Part shown: positions 47,927 to 58,349 of the stretch, piece after piece
Numbering within the stretch: the stretch's first letter is position 1
Layout of the letters: each line of letters opens with the position of its first letter
NCBI GenBank assembly: GCA_026075535.2
Contig: AP026542.1
Span: 5,642,001-5,706,000 of the forward strand
Reading direction: 5' to 3'
Length of the DNA stretch: 64,000 nt
Source of the DNA: Tricholoma matsutake
Taxonomy: Eukaryota; Basidiomycota; Agaricomycetes; Agaricales; Tricholomataceae
Notes under the pieces: generated by a model
The model's input: only the letters and a program-made list of their open reading frames with translations
The model's database searches: none
What the model was told of the DNA's origin: nothing
Program-made: the position numbers and the translations under genes

Positions 47927-48144
47927 TTCGAATGCGTTAGTCGAAGCTATGGTAGAATACCTGACGACTGTGTAGTAAGATACGTTCGAGTTCTTATTGT
48001 TACTGATTCTGAAGGTCAATGAGAAAGAACACGGAAAATGTTCCGAATAGTCTAATGCCCAAATACGGACTCATGCACTCAGTACTCATGGCTGATCATA
48101 TTATTACCGATCATATCGCCGAGTCCGATTTCTCCCTCTTACGC

Positions 48145-49603
48145 ATGTCTTATACAAAAACTAAACAGAAAGGTGCAGACAACCTCTACGCAACAACCGT
48201 TGCCCGGATCCAGAAAATACAATCCCAACTTGCAAATTCTCCTCGAGGAATTCGTCTCAAGGATAAAGTTTGCATTATCACCGGTGTTGGCTCAATTAAA
48301 GGAATAGGGTATGCACACCTTCAGTAGTCTCGAGCTCGCGATGAATTAGTGTTTGAGTGGCTTTTAGACGTGCATCTGCTATCCATTTTGCTCACGAAGG
48401 TGCGTCAATAAGATCAACAATGCCGCCTAGATTGTTTAACCATATGTACAGGCGCGAAGCATCTTTATTTAATCGATTACTCTCCTGAGAACCTTCCAAA
48501 CCTCAAATCGACAATTGAGACGACATACCAGGACGTCAAGGTGACGAGAAAGAAACATTTCCATGGTGCTCATACCTATATTTTATGATTAGGTCACTGT
48601 AATACAAGCTGACGCGGCAGATGAATCTGCTATATCTGGCGTCTGCAACCAAGCTATGCGAGAAGAAGGCCGGCTGGATGTCTTCTTTGCCAACGTCGGT
48701 CTACTTTTTAAGCTCTTACCCAATAATGACTACCAACCGCTCTGAACTACAAGGCCGGAATTGCGTCCAGCGATACCTTAGAGAACACGTCAGCAGAAAC
48801 ATTCATGAATACAATGAGAGTTAATGCGCTGTCGTACGTTGCATGTTATTTAATCCATAGCCTATTGACATCTTGGCAGGTGTTTTCTCGCTGTTAAGTT
48901 TGCCTCGGCGGCAATGCAGGTAACTAATCCATCCAGGGGGAAGGCCACCAGCGCAGGCAGCGTCATCATGACGGCCTCTAGTAATTCTCCTCCTCCTGTC
49001 GTATGAGCCATCGCCAACTCCTTCAACAGCTGCGGGATTAAGATCTGGCGCGGGAACCGTTGACTGTGAGTATTCAACTTGCAGCGTAGTTCGAATTTCG
49101 ACGTTGAATTTTGGGAGGGCACAGATAGTGCCAGTAAATCAGCGTGCGTAAACTCATAAAGACCAGAAACCTTTTTTATCATTTTTGTACAGAGTGAACT
49201 CCTTGGCCAAGACGTCTGCATACCAACTACAAAAAACCGATGTCCGGGTCAACACTATTTGTCCTGGGCTGATAGAAACTGGAATGACCGGCGACACCTT
49301 TGATTATGCTCGTCAACGTGGAACTGCGGCAAAATTAGGACAACTGAATCCACTTGGACGATTTGGCGTTGCGGAAGGTACGAGCGATGTTCACAATATT
49401 CAAAGTATATGTCTAAGTTAGATGTGGTGTAGAAATTGCCCAAGTAGCTGTCTTCTTGGCTTCAGGTTGGGTCCACTGTCAACTCTTCCTGCCATAGCTG
49501 ACAACACGCGTTAGATGATTCGAGTTACGTGAATGGGCAGAACATTGCTGTTGATGGGGGCTTGTCAGCGTCACACCCAGTTGTTCCTGGAAGATGGGCG
49601 TGA
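48145..49603 (+). CDS. Short-chain dehydrogenase/reductase (SDR), many small exons
   Basis: The nucleotide-binding start IRLKDKVCIITGVGSIKGIG (Rossmann TGxxxGIG) continues over introns with RASAIHFAHEGAKHLYL, QADAADESAIS, LDVFFANAG (NAG motif), ETFMNTMRVNALS, GSVIMTAS, GLRSGAGTVD, catalytic YSASK, NTICPGLIETGM, LGRFGVAE and VNGQNIAVDGGLSASHP. It uses NAD(P)H to oxidise or reduce an unknown small substrate. The catalytic Tyr-x-x-x-Lys is encoded by a 19-nt exon (49,125-49,143) and preceded by a 36-nt exon (49,030-49,065). ATG 48,145 is chosen; an in-frame ATG at 48,019 would add 42 residues. Intron donors include GTGCGT, GTCGGT and GTAATT forms. Confidence 0.85.
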
Positions 49604-49990
49604 TGATTGTTTGAATAATCGGGGTTTGGCCCACAACATACATTGTCACAGGGTACGAGGATAACAACTTGAAGATATATGTAGTCTTATATTTCTCAGG
49701 CATTAACTTGCCGATGTACTATCGCTCGAGTTAAGCAATATCAGTAGTATGACAGCAAACGCTGTGCTGAAAAGGTACATATGTGAATGTCAATCCACAC
49801 CGAAGGCCAAATTCGTTCCTTTCTCGCATTCCACAAACCCAGTTCCGATGGCTGTGGAATATAAGCCGTAGACTATATATCATGGTCGATTGATCATTGG
49901 CAGCTACAGCGACAACCCAAATACTCAAGGGCCTTGCGCCACTGGACACCTGGAGGGAACGCACTAAATCGCTACTGAATACTAACACCT
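49604..49990. other. 3' flank of the SDR gene, nothing recognised
   Basis: No gene or repeat stands out apart from an 11-bp word ACTGAATACTA (49,974-49,984) that is repeated beyond the right end of the next element. Confidence 0.35.
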
Positions 49991-50847
49991 GCAGTAGGAC
50001 CCCTCACTGGGACAGATCACATGACTTCATTGCAAACTTTGTTGAAGTCCCTGGTGGGTATGTACGAGGGGGTATAGGTTGTGAAACCAGTGCATGGGAG
50101 GTATTTATAGTAATACATGTTATTTGAATACTAAGGATTTACATGAAGCTAAAAACAATATGTCATTTGAATACTAAGGACCTGGTTGTCGTTGTGTTCT
50201 TCGTCGTCCCGTCATCATTGCATCATCGTTGCTCCGTCGTCCACCCTGATCGCAGGGGCTCACAGCAGTGGTGTCGTGGTGGTTCGTTCATTTGGTCCCC
50301 GCCGTCCCGTTGTCGTCCAGTACCTAAAAAAGTTCGTCCCATCGTGGTTCCTGCTCCTGTCGTCCCCCTCCCATCGTCCCTCGTTGTTGCCTGTTAGCAC
50401 CCACGATCCACCCTGCGAGCAGGGGCTCGCAGCAGTGCAAGGGGTACTGGGGTTGAGCACGGGGTGTCCTAGGGTGGGTCCGTAATTATAACATATTCAA
50501 AACCTAAAATATAGTTGGTTAGCAAAAAGAAATAAGAAAAAACTTACCTAGACATCTTTTGGGCCCGGTTTCTGTCTTTCTTCGTCGTTGATTGGCGTGG
50601 GAGTGGCAGCTGTGGGTGATGATGGAGTGGTGGTGGTATAGGAAGGAGGAGGGAGGCGTCGTCAATGTCCTAGGAGTGTAAAGACCTCAAAGACAGGGAG
50701 ATGTGGGGGAGAGTCTAGGCAAGGTGACACATTGACAACAGGTGTGATGACATGCCAAACAGTGAAACTTTCAAGTGGAAAGCAACTGTTTGTTTACACA
50801 TCAATGGGAACCACCATGTGCTCTGTCCCAGTGAGGGGTCCTACTGC
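49991..50847. mobile_element. Non-autonomous TIR element, 857 bp
   Basis: The ends 49,991-50,023 and 50,815-50,847 are 33-bp inverted repeats beginning GCAGTAGGACCCCTCACT, 32 of 33 matching. The interior has no transposase and contains C/G-T-rich words (CGTCGTCCC-like) at 50,190-50,470. The word ACTGAATACTA lies just outside on both sides, 6 and 7 bp from the ends (49,974-49,984; 50,855-50,865), like an offset 11-bp target duplication. Superfamily not assigned; a MULE-like element would fit an 11-bp duplication. Confidence 0.72.
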
Positions 50848-51230
50848 TTGAGACACTGAATACTACGTAGCCATACACTGGTCTGGTGGGTGCTCGGGAG
50901 CAGAGGATCGAGGTAATGAAGAGCAAACTTCTATGGTGCCAATCACTTAGTCACCACTACTTTTGTGCAAAAATCATACAAAATTTATTTCCTCTTGGGA
51001 AAATGCTCCAGCTTTAGTTGGCCGGATTAGCCCAAGCTGCCAGTGAGCGGAGGAACGGAGCGATCTGGCAGCAGCGTCCCGCTGAGTGAAGTAGCTAAAC
51101 AGTAGTCACGTGCTGGTTCATTCCTTTCGTTTTTTCACCTACCTACATTCAGACTCGAATTCTTTCTAATCCTAGAATCTCTCGCTCCTTCATTTTTGTT
51201 TTTGTTTCTTTTCAAAACTTCGTCCATAAT
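50848..51230. other. Region upstream of the DIRS-like element
   Basis: No gene. A pyrimidine-rich stretch before ATG 51,231 (CTCTCGCTCCTTC and long T runs) may be the element leader. A matching inverted end on the right side (after 55,860) could not be found. Confidence 0.35.
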
Positions 51231-53028
51231 GGCTCAGACTGGAGCTCACTTGGGCCTTCAACTCCCAGGTTCATCCTCTTCTACCAGGGAGCCGCCGGCA
51301 GGCCAGACTCCCCCATCTCCGCCTTCGATGCAGCAACCCTCAGCAGCTAGACCTACCGCACCTGTGGCAGGGCTGCATCCCCACACAGCTCCGACACAGA
51401 CCCGAGTGACCACCCAAACTAATCCAGGTCCTGCGACAGCAACACCAGTGGATAGGGAGTTGTTTCGTCGCCAGCAAGATGAGATAACACGTTTACGGGA
51501 ACAAGTCACACGGCTAGCAAGCAATCAACCACTGGCTGCACAACCAACCCAACTGAGAACCCAGGCAGCCCCTGCTGGCAACGATAACGAACCAGCAGGC
51601 CCGGATGCTCCAGCACGGCAGCAGGGTCCCCAGTGAACACTCTTTTTGGAGGATGCTGCGGCTGAACACGCTCGGGCCCAGCTAGTAGCCAAAACGGCTG
51701 AGGAAACCGCATTGAAGAAGACATTGCTCCCTGACATAATCCCCGGATTCAAAGCAAGCCCCCTTAGTTTGGGTGAGTACACCCTTTCCTCTTACACTGC
51801 TGCTCGACGCATGGGTACCCCCCTGTGTGAAGTCACTGCTACATTGTATTGCTGGGCTGAAGGCCCACTTCATACCGATCAGGCTGGAGGCCTGCATTAG
51901 ATTGAGGGCTGGAGGCCCACATCTATATTGAGAAGGCTAGAGGCCCATGTGGTATCATTTAGGCTGAAGGCCTGCATTGTGTGACGGGGCTAAAGCCTCG
52001 CTTCCCACCCCTCCCTCTCGGCTCTGCTGCACCATTTTCCGTTTATTGGGGCTAAAGGCTCTCAACTGGTACCGAGTGGATCCTGCCCTTTGCTAGGCAT
52101 GCACCCTGGATCTCAATGGCAGAAGTCTTGTGGTGGTGGTTTTTGTACACCTGTTTTCATTTTTTGTTTCTGGCCTCTTACCCCCCATTTGCATCTTGTG
52201 CCTTGGCATCTGACAGTCCCTCATTTAGCCATTCCTCCGAAGGTTGAGGAGGCTTTCCGCTCTTTCAAATATGTCCCTTACTCGGCACTGACTCACTCAG
52301 CCTGTGTGCATTCTGCTAAAGGCGAAGAGGATTTTATAATCAATAGTCAAGGAGGTCTTTCAGCCAAACCACTTGATAGAAAGGATGAGAAATCTATCTC
52401 AATTGTTGACTGGCTTAGTGCAGCTTCGACAGCAGAGGAACGGACTTGTTTCTACCATGGTGAGAGCTGCACTAAAGCACTGGCGGCGCATCATAATTTC
52501 ATGCCAGAATTAGCTAGATTGCATGGTTGGCAGGTTGCTGTGGAGTATGATGTCCTCCAGTGCTTCCTGTCGGCGCAGAATCCCACACATGATCTGGGCA
52601 CCTTAGATATGAATGCAGTTTTGCTGGTGGTATCACGTCTGATGACACAACAGTTCAATAAGAGTTTCCCTACATTGCACTTGCTGACGTCCTTTCCGAA
52701 GTGTCCTGCCCTGGGGGATTCCACCACTTCTCAGTCCCCATATAAGAAGTCTCGTGAGTCCTGTCATTGCTTTTGTTGTGGCTACCAAGGCCACCTCCCA
52801 GCCAACTGCAAGGCAGAATCAACATCAGCAGGGCATGCAGCATACCCACTGGCCGGGGGAGAAGCCAAGAGCAAGCATGCTCTGCTCAGTCCAGACAAGA
52901 GAATTTTCTGCTTCACCTGGGCAAAGGACTCCTTCTGCCCTTTTGGAGGTGCATGCACCAACCACCATGGATGCAGTATCTGTGGAGGACCCTCCCATGG
53001 AGCTAAGACCTGTCAATCGTGGGCCTGA
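51231..53028 (+). pseudogene. gag-like region of the DIRS-like element
   Basis: ATG 51,231 starts a Pro/Ala/Gln/Thr-rich protein with a short coiled coil (FRRQQDEITRLREQVTRLA), stopped by TGA at 51,634-51,636. A downstream frame (52,234-53,028) carries EEAFRSFKYVPYSALTHSA, a CCHC knuckle (CFCCGYQGHLPANC) and a second Cys/His cluster (FCFTWAKDSFCPFGGAC, then CSICGGPSHGAKTC) typical of DIRS gag. In between, 51,851-52,075 holds degenerate repeats of GGCTGGAGGCC-like units and may be intronic (donor GTGAGT near 51,771). Confidence 0.65.
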
Positions 53029-53189
53029 CCCTCGTGGGGTTGTCACCCCTCTTGATCCAATCAGAACTAGGAACCTTCTTCGTAAATACAATCTTGTGTC
53101 AGACTGGGAACATATTCTACTAAGTATCTCTAATGGCTTCGATGTGGGTATCGACTCCCCGCCGGAGCACACCCTAATTTTTTGAAAAT

Positions 53190-54654
53190 CATACCTCCTC
53201 ACTAATCGATCCAAAATTTATCAGCAACTACATAGCTGGGGAAGTAGCTGCAGGCTGTTATTCCCTGGGCTTTCCCCCCGACAATCTGGAACACCTTATT
53301 GGTCCCTTTTGCACCTCCCCAATTGGCCTGGTACCCAAACCGAGCTCCGACAAGTTCAGGATGATCCAAGATCTTTCTTTTCCCTGGAATGACCCTCAGA
53401 CCCCCTCTGTGAACTTCAACATCAACCCCGACGACTTCCCAACTGTATGGGGAACATTCGACAGCACAGTGGAGCTGATCCTATCATTACCAGATGGTTG
53501 TGTGGCAGCAACGTTCGACATCTTGGCAGCCTATCGGACAACCCCAGTGAGGCCAGATCAGCAGAACTCACTGTGCATATTCTGGAAGGGCCTCATCTAT
53601 GTCAATTGAGCAGTTATGTTTGGTCTGAGCTCCAGTGCTGGTGTGTTTGGAGCAGTTGCAGATATGACTAGTGGCCATTTACCAAGCTGCTGGTTTTGGC
53701 CCACTCAGAAAATGGGTAGATGATTTCTTCGTTATAAAGCTGCCACACCATTCCTGGTCAGAAATAGAATTTATGTCTCTAATGGCCGATACCGGAGTTC
53801 CCTGGAGCTTTGCAAAGCTAAGACCATTCATGTCGACACAGCGCTACATCGGATTCGACTAGGATCTGGTCTCCAGATTGGTCAGCCTTCCACCACACAA
53901 ACTAGAAGCAATCCAGAAGCTGCTCGCATTGTGGCAATCTGACTCCAGTCATTTCACGGCCAAAGAATCAGCAAGTCTACATGGCAAGTTAGTTCACATT
54001 TCCTGCATTTTCCCACTGATCTGGCCATTTCTGCGATCCCTCTCTTACTTCACATCATCCTTTATTTCGCCCAAGGGATGGAGATGCCCTCCTTTCTATA
54101 TCCGGGCCAATTTAGAAGAAGTAGCCTTCATTCTGTCACATTCTCCAACATGGGTACCACTAGCCTCACCACAGCTAATAGATATTGACTGGTGGGGAGA
54201 TGCGAGCACTTTCTTTGGCATTGGGATCACAGTAGGAGCTTCCTGGGCTGTGTGGACATGGGCCCCAGGTGTCAAGATTGGTCCACTTCAGGAATTCGAT
54301 ATAGGCTGGGCCGAAGTGGTAGCAGTCGAGTTGGGCCTTCGTGTAGCAATGCACCTCCAACTGGCATCCCCTGGCCTCTATTTAGTGCATTCCGACAATG
54401 CTGGAGTAGTGACTTCTATAAACAAAGGCCGCTCACGGAGTTTGCATACAAACAACGTCCTACACCAGATCTATCGCCTCCAACTAAAATCCCATACTCG
54501 CCTCAAGGCCATACATGTGGAAGGCAGGAACAACATTGCAGATGCGCTCTTGCGTGGCGATATCAAAGGTTTCCTCAAAGGTTTTCCCCAAGCAACCAAT
54601 GGGGTCTCCTTTCCCCTACCTCACCACCTCTCAGACTACCTGTTACTGTACTAA
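53190..54654 (+). pseudogene. RT and RNase H of the DIRS-like element
   Basis: RT blocks KFRMIQDLSFPWNDP, PDGCVAATFDILAAYRTT (first catalytic Asp), and RKWVDDFFV (VDD instead of YxDD, usual in DIRS) are followed by an RNase H with WWGDAS, YLVHSDNAGVV and a HVEGRNNIADALLRGD tail. TGA at 53,607-53,609 and TAG at 53,860-53,862 sit where Asp/Arg-type and Trp codons are expected. It would copy element RNA. Confidence 0.78.
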
Positions 54655-55859
54655 CCTGCTTCTCGATTAATGGACCCACAATTACACCCATTGAACCAGC
54701 TATCTGCTCAGCATCTGGGCGACTCCAGCTTAAACACTCACCCTTGTGCCCAGACTGCAAGGCCGAGGACAGAATTTTCCAATGGATAGGTATCAACTTG
54801 CCCCTACCCTCGACAATTGATGTTCCCATCATACAGCTCCTGGCTAGCTTAGCCTCGCGAGCCTCGTTGCGCAACACCACTAGCTATGGCTCAGGCCTAC
54901 GAAAGTTTCACCTTTTCTGTGATATTTTCTCGATTCCTGAGAGCGCACGGCTTCCAGCATCCTTCAAACTTTTGCATTCCTTTGCAATTTGGGCTGTCAC
55001 AAATCCCAGCAAACTTGACCTTTCCCTGACAGCAGATTGCCCTTTCGAACCAGTATCTGTTGACACTATTGGCAAATATCTCTCAGGTGTCAGAGCATGG
55101 CATATAGCACAAGGCTGGCCTGAACCACTCTCTGAATCGGACCATGATAGGATCAGATGGTCACTCTGAGGCCTCAGGAACATCTTTGGCAACCGAAAAT
55201 GACCACTTAGACCACCGTTCATGGTCCCGATGCTACACATGCTTAAATCATCCCTGAACCTAAAGGACCCATTCGACGCCTGCATTTGGGCCATGGCATC
55301 ATGTGCATACTGGGGAATGATGAGATTTGGTGAAGTTTCAGTCCAATCCAGAGCTAGTTTTAGTGGGGCAAAGCACCTGAAGTGAGCAGATGTGGTTTTG
55401 GACTGGGACCTAAACAGCAAAGAATATGCATGACTTGACCTACCATCAGTGAAAATGGCATCAGCAGGTGAAATACAATCAGTATATCTGGTTGAACAGC
55501 AAGGGCTTTGCCCGCTTGAAGCCCTAAGGAACCTTGCAAACATAGTACCAGCTGGACCAGGTGACCCGCTGTTCTTGTGGATGGACAAGAAAGGCAACAT
55601 CCGGCCCATGGTCAGAGACACAGCCCTTGAGATAATAAATTCCATTATCATGTCCTGGGGCTGGGGAACCATGTTTGGACACTCTTTCAGGATTGGTGGT
55701 GCTTCATTCTACTTAGCCCAAGGAGTCAGCCCCAAAATTGTTAGAATTGCTGGAAGATGGAAATCTCTAGCATATCAAGCTTACATATGGGCATTTGAAC
55801 TAGTGGCCTCTCGACATCTCAGTAACCTTACTCTTTTGAATGTGTCGCCTCCTCTGTGA
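54655..55859 (+). pseudogene. Tyrosine recombinase of the DIRS-like element
   Basis: The core-binding part (ASLRNTTSYGSGLRKFHLFC, VDTIGKYLSGVRAWHI) and the catalytic part (GMMRFGEVS with the first Arg; GHSFRIGGASFYLAQGVS with His-x-x-Arg; IVRIAGRWKSLAYQAYI with Gly-Arg-Trp and the nucleophile Tyr) are all visible. Stops at 55,168-55,170, 55,198-55,200, 55,381-55,383 and 55,432-55,434 break the frame. The catalytic residues are kept, so the decay is recent relative to the domain. Confidence 0.8.
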
Positions 55860-55997
55860 TGGGTTGGGCTGCTGCTGCATTTTTTTTCTCGCCACGGGAG
55901 TTTGTCGGCTTGTGGGTGAGCAGCCCGAATTGCTTGCAGATCCAATCCGAGCTGACGCTCTGATCACAGCCCAACCTTCTGCTCTTTGTTGACTACA

Positions 55998-56234
55998 TGT
56001 AAGAGAGTTCACTCTCTTACAACCCGCATACTACAACACGATCACTTACAACACGATCACTTACAACATGATCACTTACAACACGATCACATGCAAATCA
56101 TGTGTGCTAGACTATATTATCATACAAGACCTTGTAGTAGTTTACCTTTTCCTGAATCCATACTACGTTCATCTTTAGTTGCATATTTTCTTGAGTGTCA
56201 GGAGACCTCACTCCCTTCCACTTTTTTTTAAAGA
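55998..56234 (+). repeat. 5' LTR of chromovirus A
   Basis: 237 bp. It holds four tandem copies of a 15-bp unit ACAACACGATCACTT (56,033-56,090; the last is partial), against two in the 3' LTR. It starts with the palindrome 55,998-56,021. Confidence 0.85.
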
Positions 56235-56586
56235 TGAGCATAATGGAATCCGCTAAACATCCCAGTAATTCTAACTCCTTGAGCAGAAACGGCCATCACA
56301 ACAGACTCGGAAACTGCCTTATCGCCCCTGCTTCTTCCCTGCCATGCGTAACCTGCCCTGAGCGACATCATCAAATTGTCCACACATCACACGTCACTGT
56401 CTAGGACCCAGAAACATCATTATCTGTGTTCCCATCATCCCCAGTGTTTTCTCCTGTACCTCCCTCACACATATAGACATCTTCTTGACTATATAAACAC
56501 TGAGCCAACAGAATCCCTGCTTAAACCTCAACGCCCATCAGACCCTCAAACTGTCTCACCAACCTTCAACTACCCTGTCCTGCACC

Positions 56587-58302
56587 ACGCATAGTCGGGC
56601 TCGCCAACTCAGGCCTCTAGAATGGATGTGCATGCCCAGCAACGACTCGCTTCCTCCTCTCACCCCATCACCACCTGCCCCGCCCAGATCCAATCCTGCC
56701 CCTGATCAGAAATACCTTGACTCCTCAGACTCTGATACCAATAGTACAACACCTCAAGCCTGCCACAGAGCCTTACCCATCATGAGTGAGACCGCCTATG
56801 CCCCCACCACAGTCCTCCAGCAATCACCTAGCCATGCTCCAATCCTGTCAGCAGGTTGCATCACCATCACCATGATTTGAGTGTTCAAGAATGCCTGCAA
56901 ACATTACTTCCAGAACAAGAAGGTGGATGAGGTGGACCGTGTACAATCCATCCTTTATAACTTTGAGTCGTCGCCTGTCCAATCTTGGGTCAACGCCAAC
57001 CATGTCCAACTCTCCAGCTGCACGTTCCCCGCCTTCATACTTGAATTCAAGAAGAAGTTCCTCCCTTGTATGTGGCAAGACACCCTTGTCTCCATGCAGA
57101 TCATCATGCAAGGTGCTACCCCTTTCCTCACGTGGACTGAGTTGGTCCATGAGGCTAACGCTGAGCTAAACATCATGGGCTCTGATTACCACATTGCTGA
57201 TGACAAGTTACACAGCCACTTTGTACCCCACCTGTCCCCAAGCTAGAAATCCTCCTATGATGCACAGAACACCCATGGAAGTCTGGATGCGATCACCGAC
57301 CTTGACGAATGGATTGAGCATGTCCACCTCTTGGATGCTGAGATTGAAGGCAAATGCCAAGAATGGCTGAAGATTGCTATTGAGAAGGGCTGCTCGACCA
57401 CGTCCACCACCAAAGGGAATGCCTCTCGAGTCACTACAGCTGTCACCACTGGAACGATGCCCTCCAATGCAAGCGCCATCCAGACCCTCAACACGTTCAT
57501 TGCGAAACTCAGTTTGGCCAAACGTGAGCTCCTGAAAGCTCACCAAGGTTGTTTCTGTTGCCGACTCTTCTATGTGGGCCATTTTTTGACTGACTGCCCG
57601 CTTGGCATGGAGGGTAGACTGATGGCCGAGGCCTGTAAGAATGTTACTCTAGCTCAAGCGCTGAAAGCAAAAGCCGTTTTTGATCGGGCGCATACTTTGA
57701 CTGTCATGGGCGCAATTTTTGAGGCAGATAGCGATAGTGATATCGAGCTGGGTGATAACGAGGTTGATAAGTATGTGCCTGCTTCCCTATCCCTCCCTGA
57801 TCACATGTGGTGGTCTTGTTGTCTTGATGCTCCCGCCATCTGCGCCCCTACCCCATTGAAAGCCCTTATTGACCATGGATGTCCCCCAGTGCTGATTTCC
57901 TCTGATCTTGTGGACATCATGGCATTACATTGACAGAAGCTTTTTGAACCTTACCCAGTTTCAGGTGCATTTGTGAATGGAAAGGGAGAAAGAAAGGACT
58001 CTGGCTCTGTTTTGACTGCATACTGTAAATTACATCTTTAATCCCCTGATTCAGTATGGAAATCCCGCATTGTGAACACAATTATTTGCCCCAACTTGCA
58101 CACCGGTATTATCCTGGGATTGGATTTCCTCACGAAGAACAAAATTGTTGTGGATGTGGAACTACGGACAGTCGTTGCAAAGGAGAGCGGTTATGACCTC
58201 CTGAACCCCATTACCCCTAAGGTGCATGCACCAGGATTGTCACCTCCACAGCAATGGATTATGGAGGACATTAGCATCGGCTATCAAAGTGGCACACCAT
58301 GA
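56587..58302 (+). pseudogene. gag and protease region of chromovirus A
   Basis: The gag part has FPAFILEFKKKFLP and a WTELVHEANAELNIMG block, a zinc-knuckle-like CFCCRLFYVGHFLTDCPL with spacing changed from the CCHC rule, and DAEIEGKCQEWLKIA. A protease part follows (ALIDHGCPPVLISSDL: DHG where DSG is usual), then ILGLDFLTKNKI, the ILGxxFL motif after the flap. TGA at 56,878-56,880, TAG at 57,244-57,246, TGA at 57,931-57,933 and others break it. It is clearly a dead copy. Confidence 0.75.
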
Positions 58303-58349
58303 GATCAGGGCAACATGTGTGATGGTACACAATGAGTTGACTGAATTCT

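Larger units (their letters stand above)
51231..55859 (+). mobile_element. DIRS-like retrotransposon (RT plus tyrosine recombinase), decayed
   Basis: On one strand and in order: a Pro/Thr/Gln-rich gag-like ORF, a zinc-finger gag part, RT and RNase H, then a tyrosine recombinase. RT together with a tyrosine recombinase instead of an integrase marks DIRS-type elements. Nonsense codons and frame changes break each part. No typical inverted ends or internal complementary region could be fixed, and no methyltransferase domain was seen. Confidence 0.8.

Noticed and set aside
51000..55990. Inverted terminal repeats for the DIRS-like element
   Set aside because: Comparison by eye of 50,985-51,230 with 55,860-55,997 gave no clear inverted match.
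56033..56090. A CRISPR-like array
   Set aside because: The 15-bp units are directly adjacent with no spacers and lie inside an LTR; this is a minisatellite in a eukaryotic genome.
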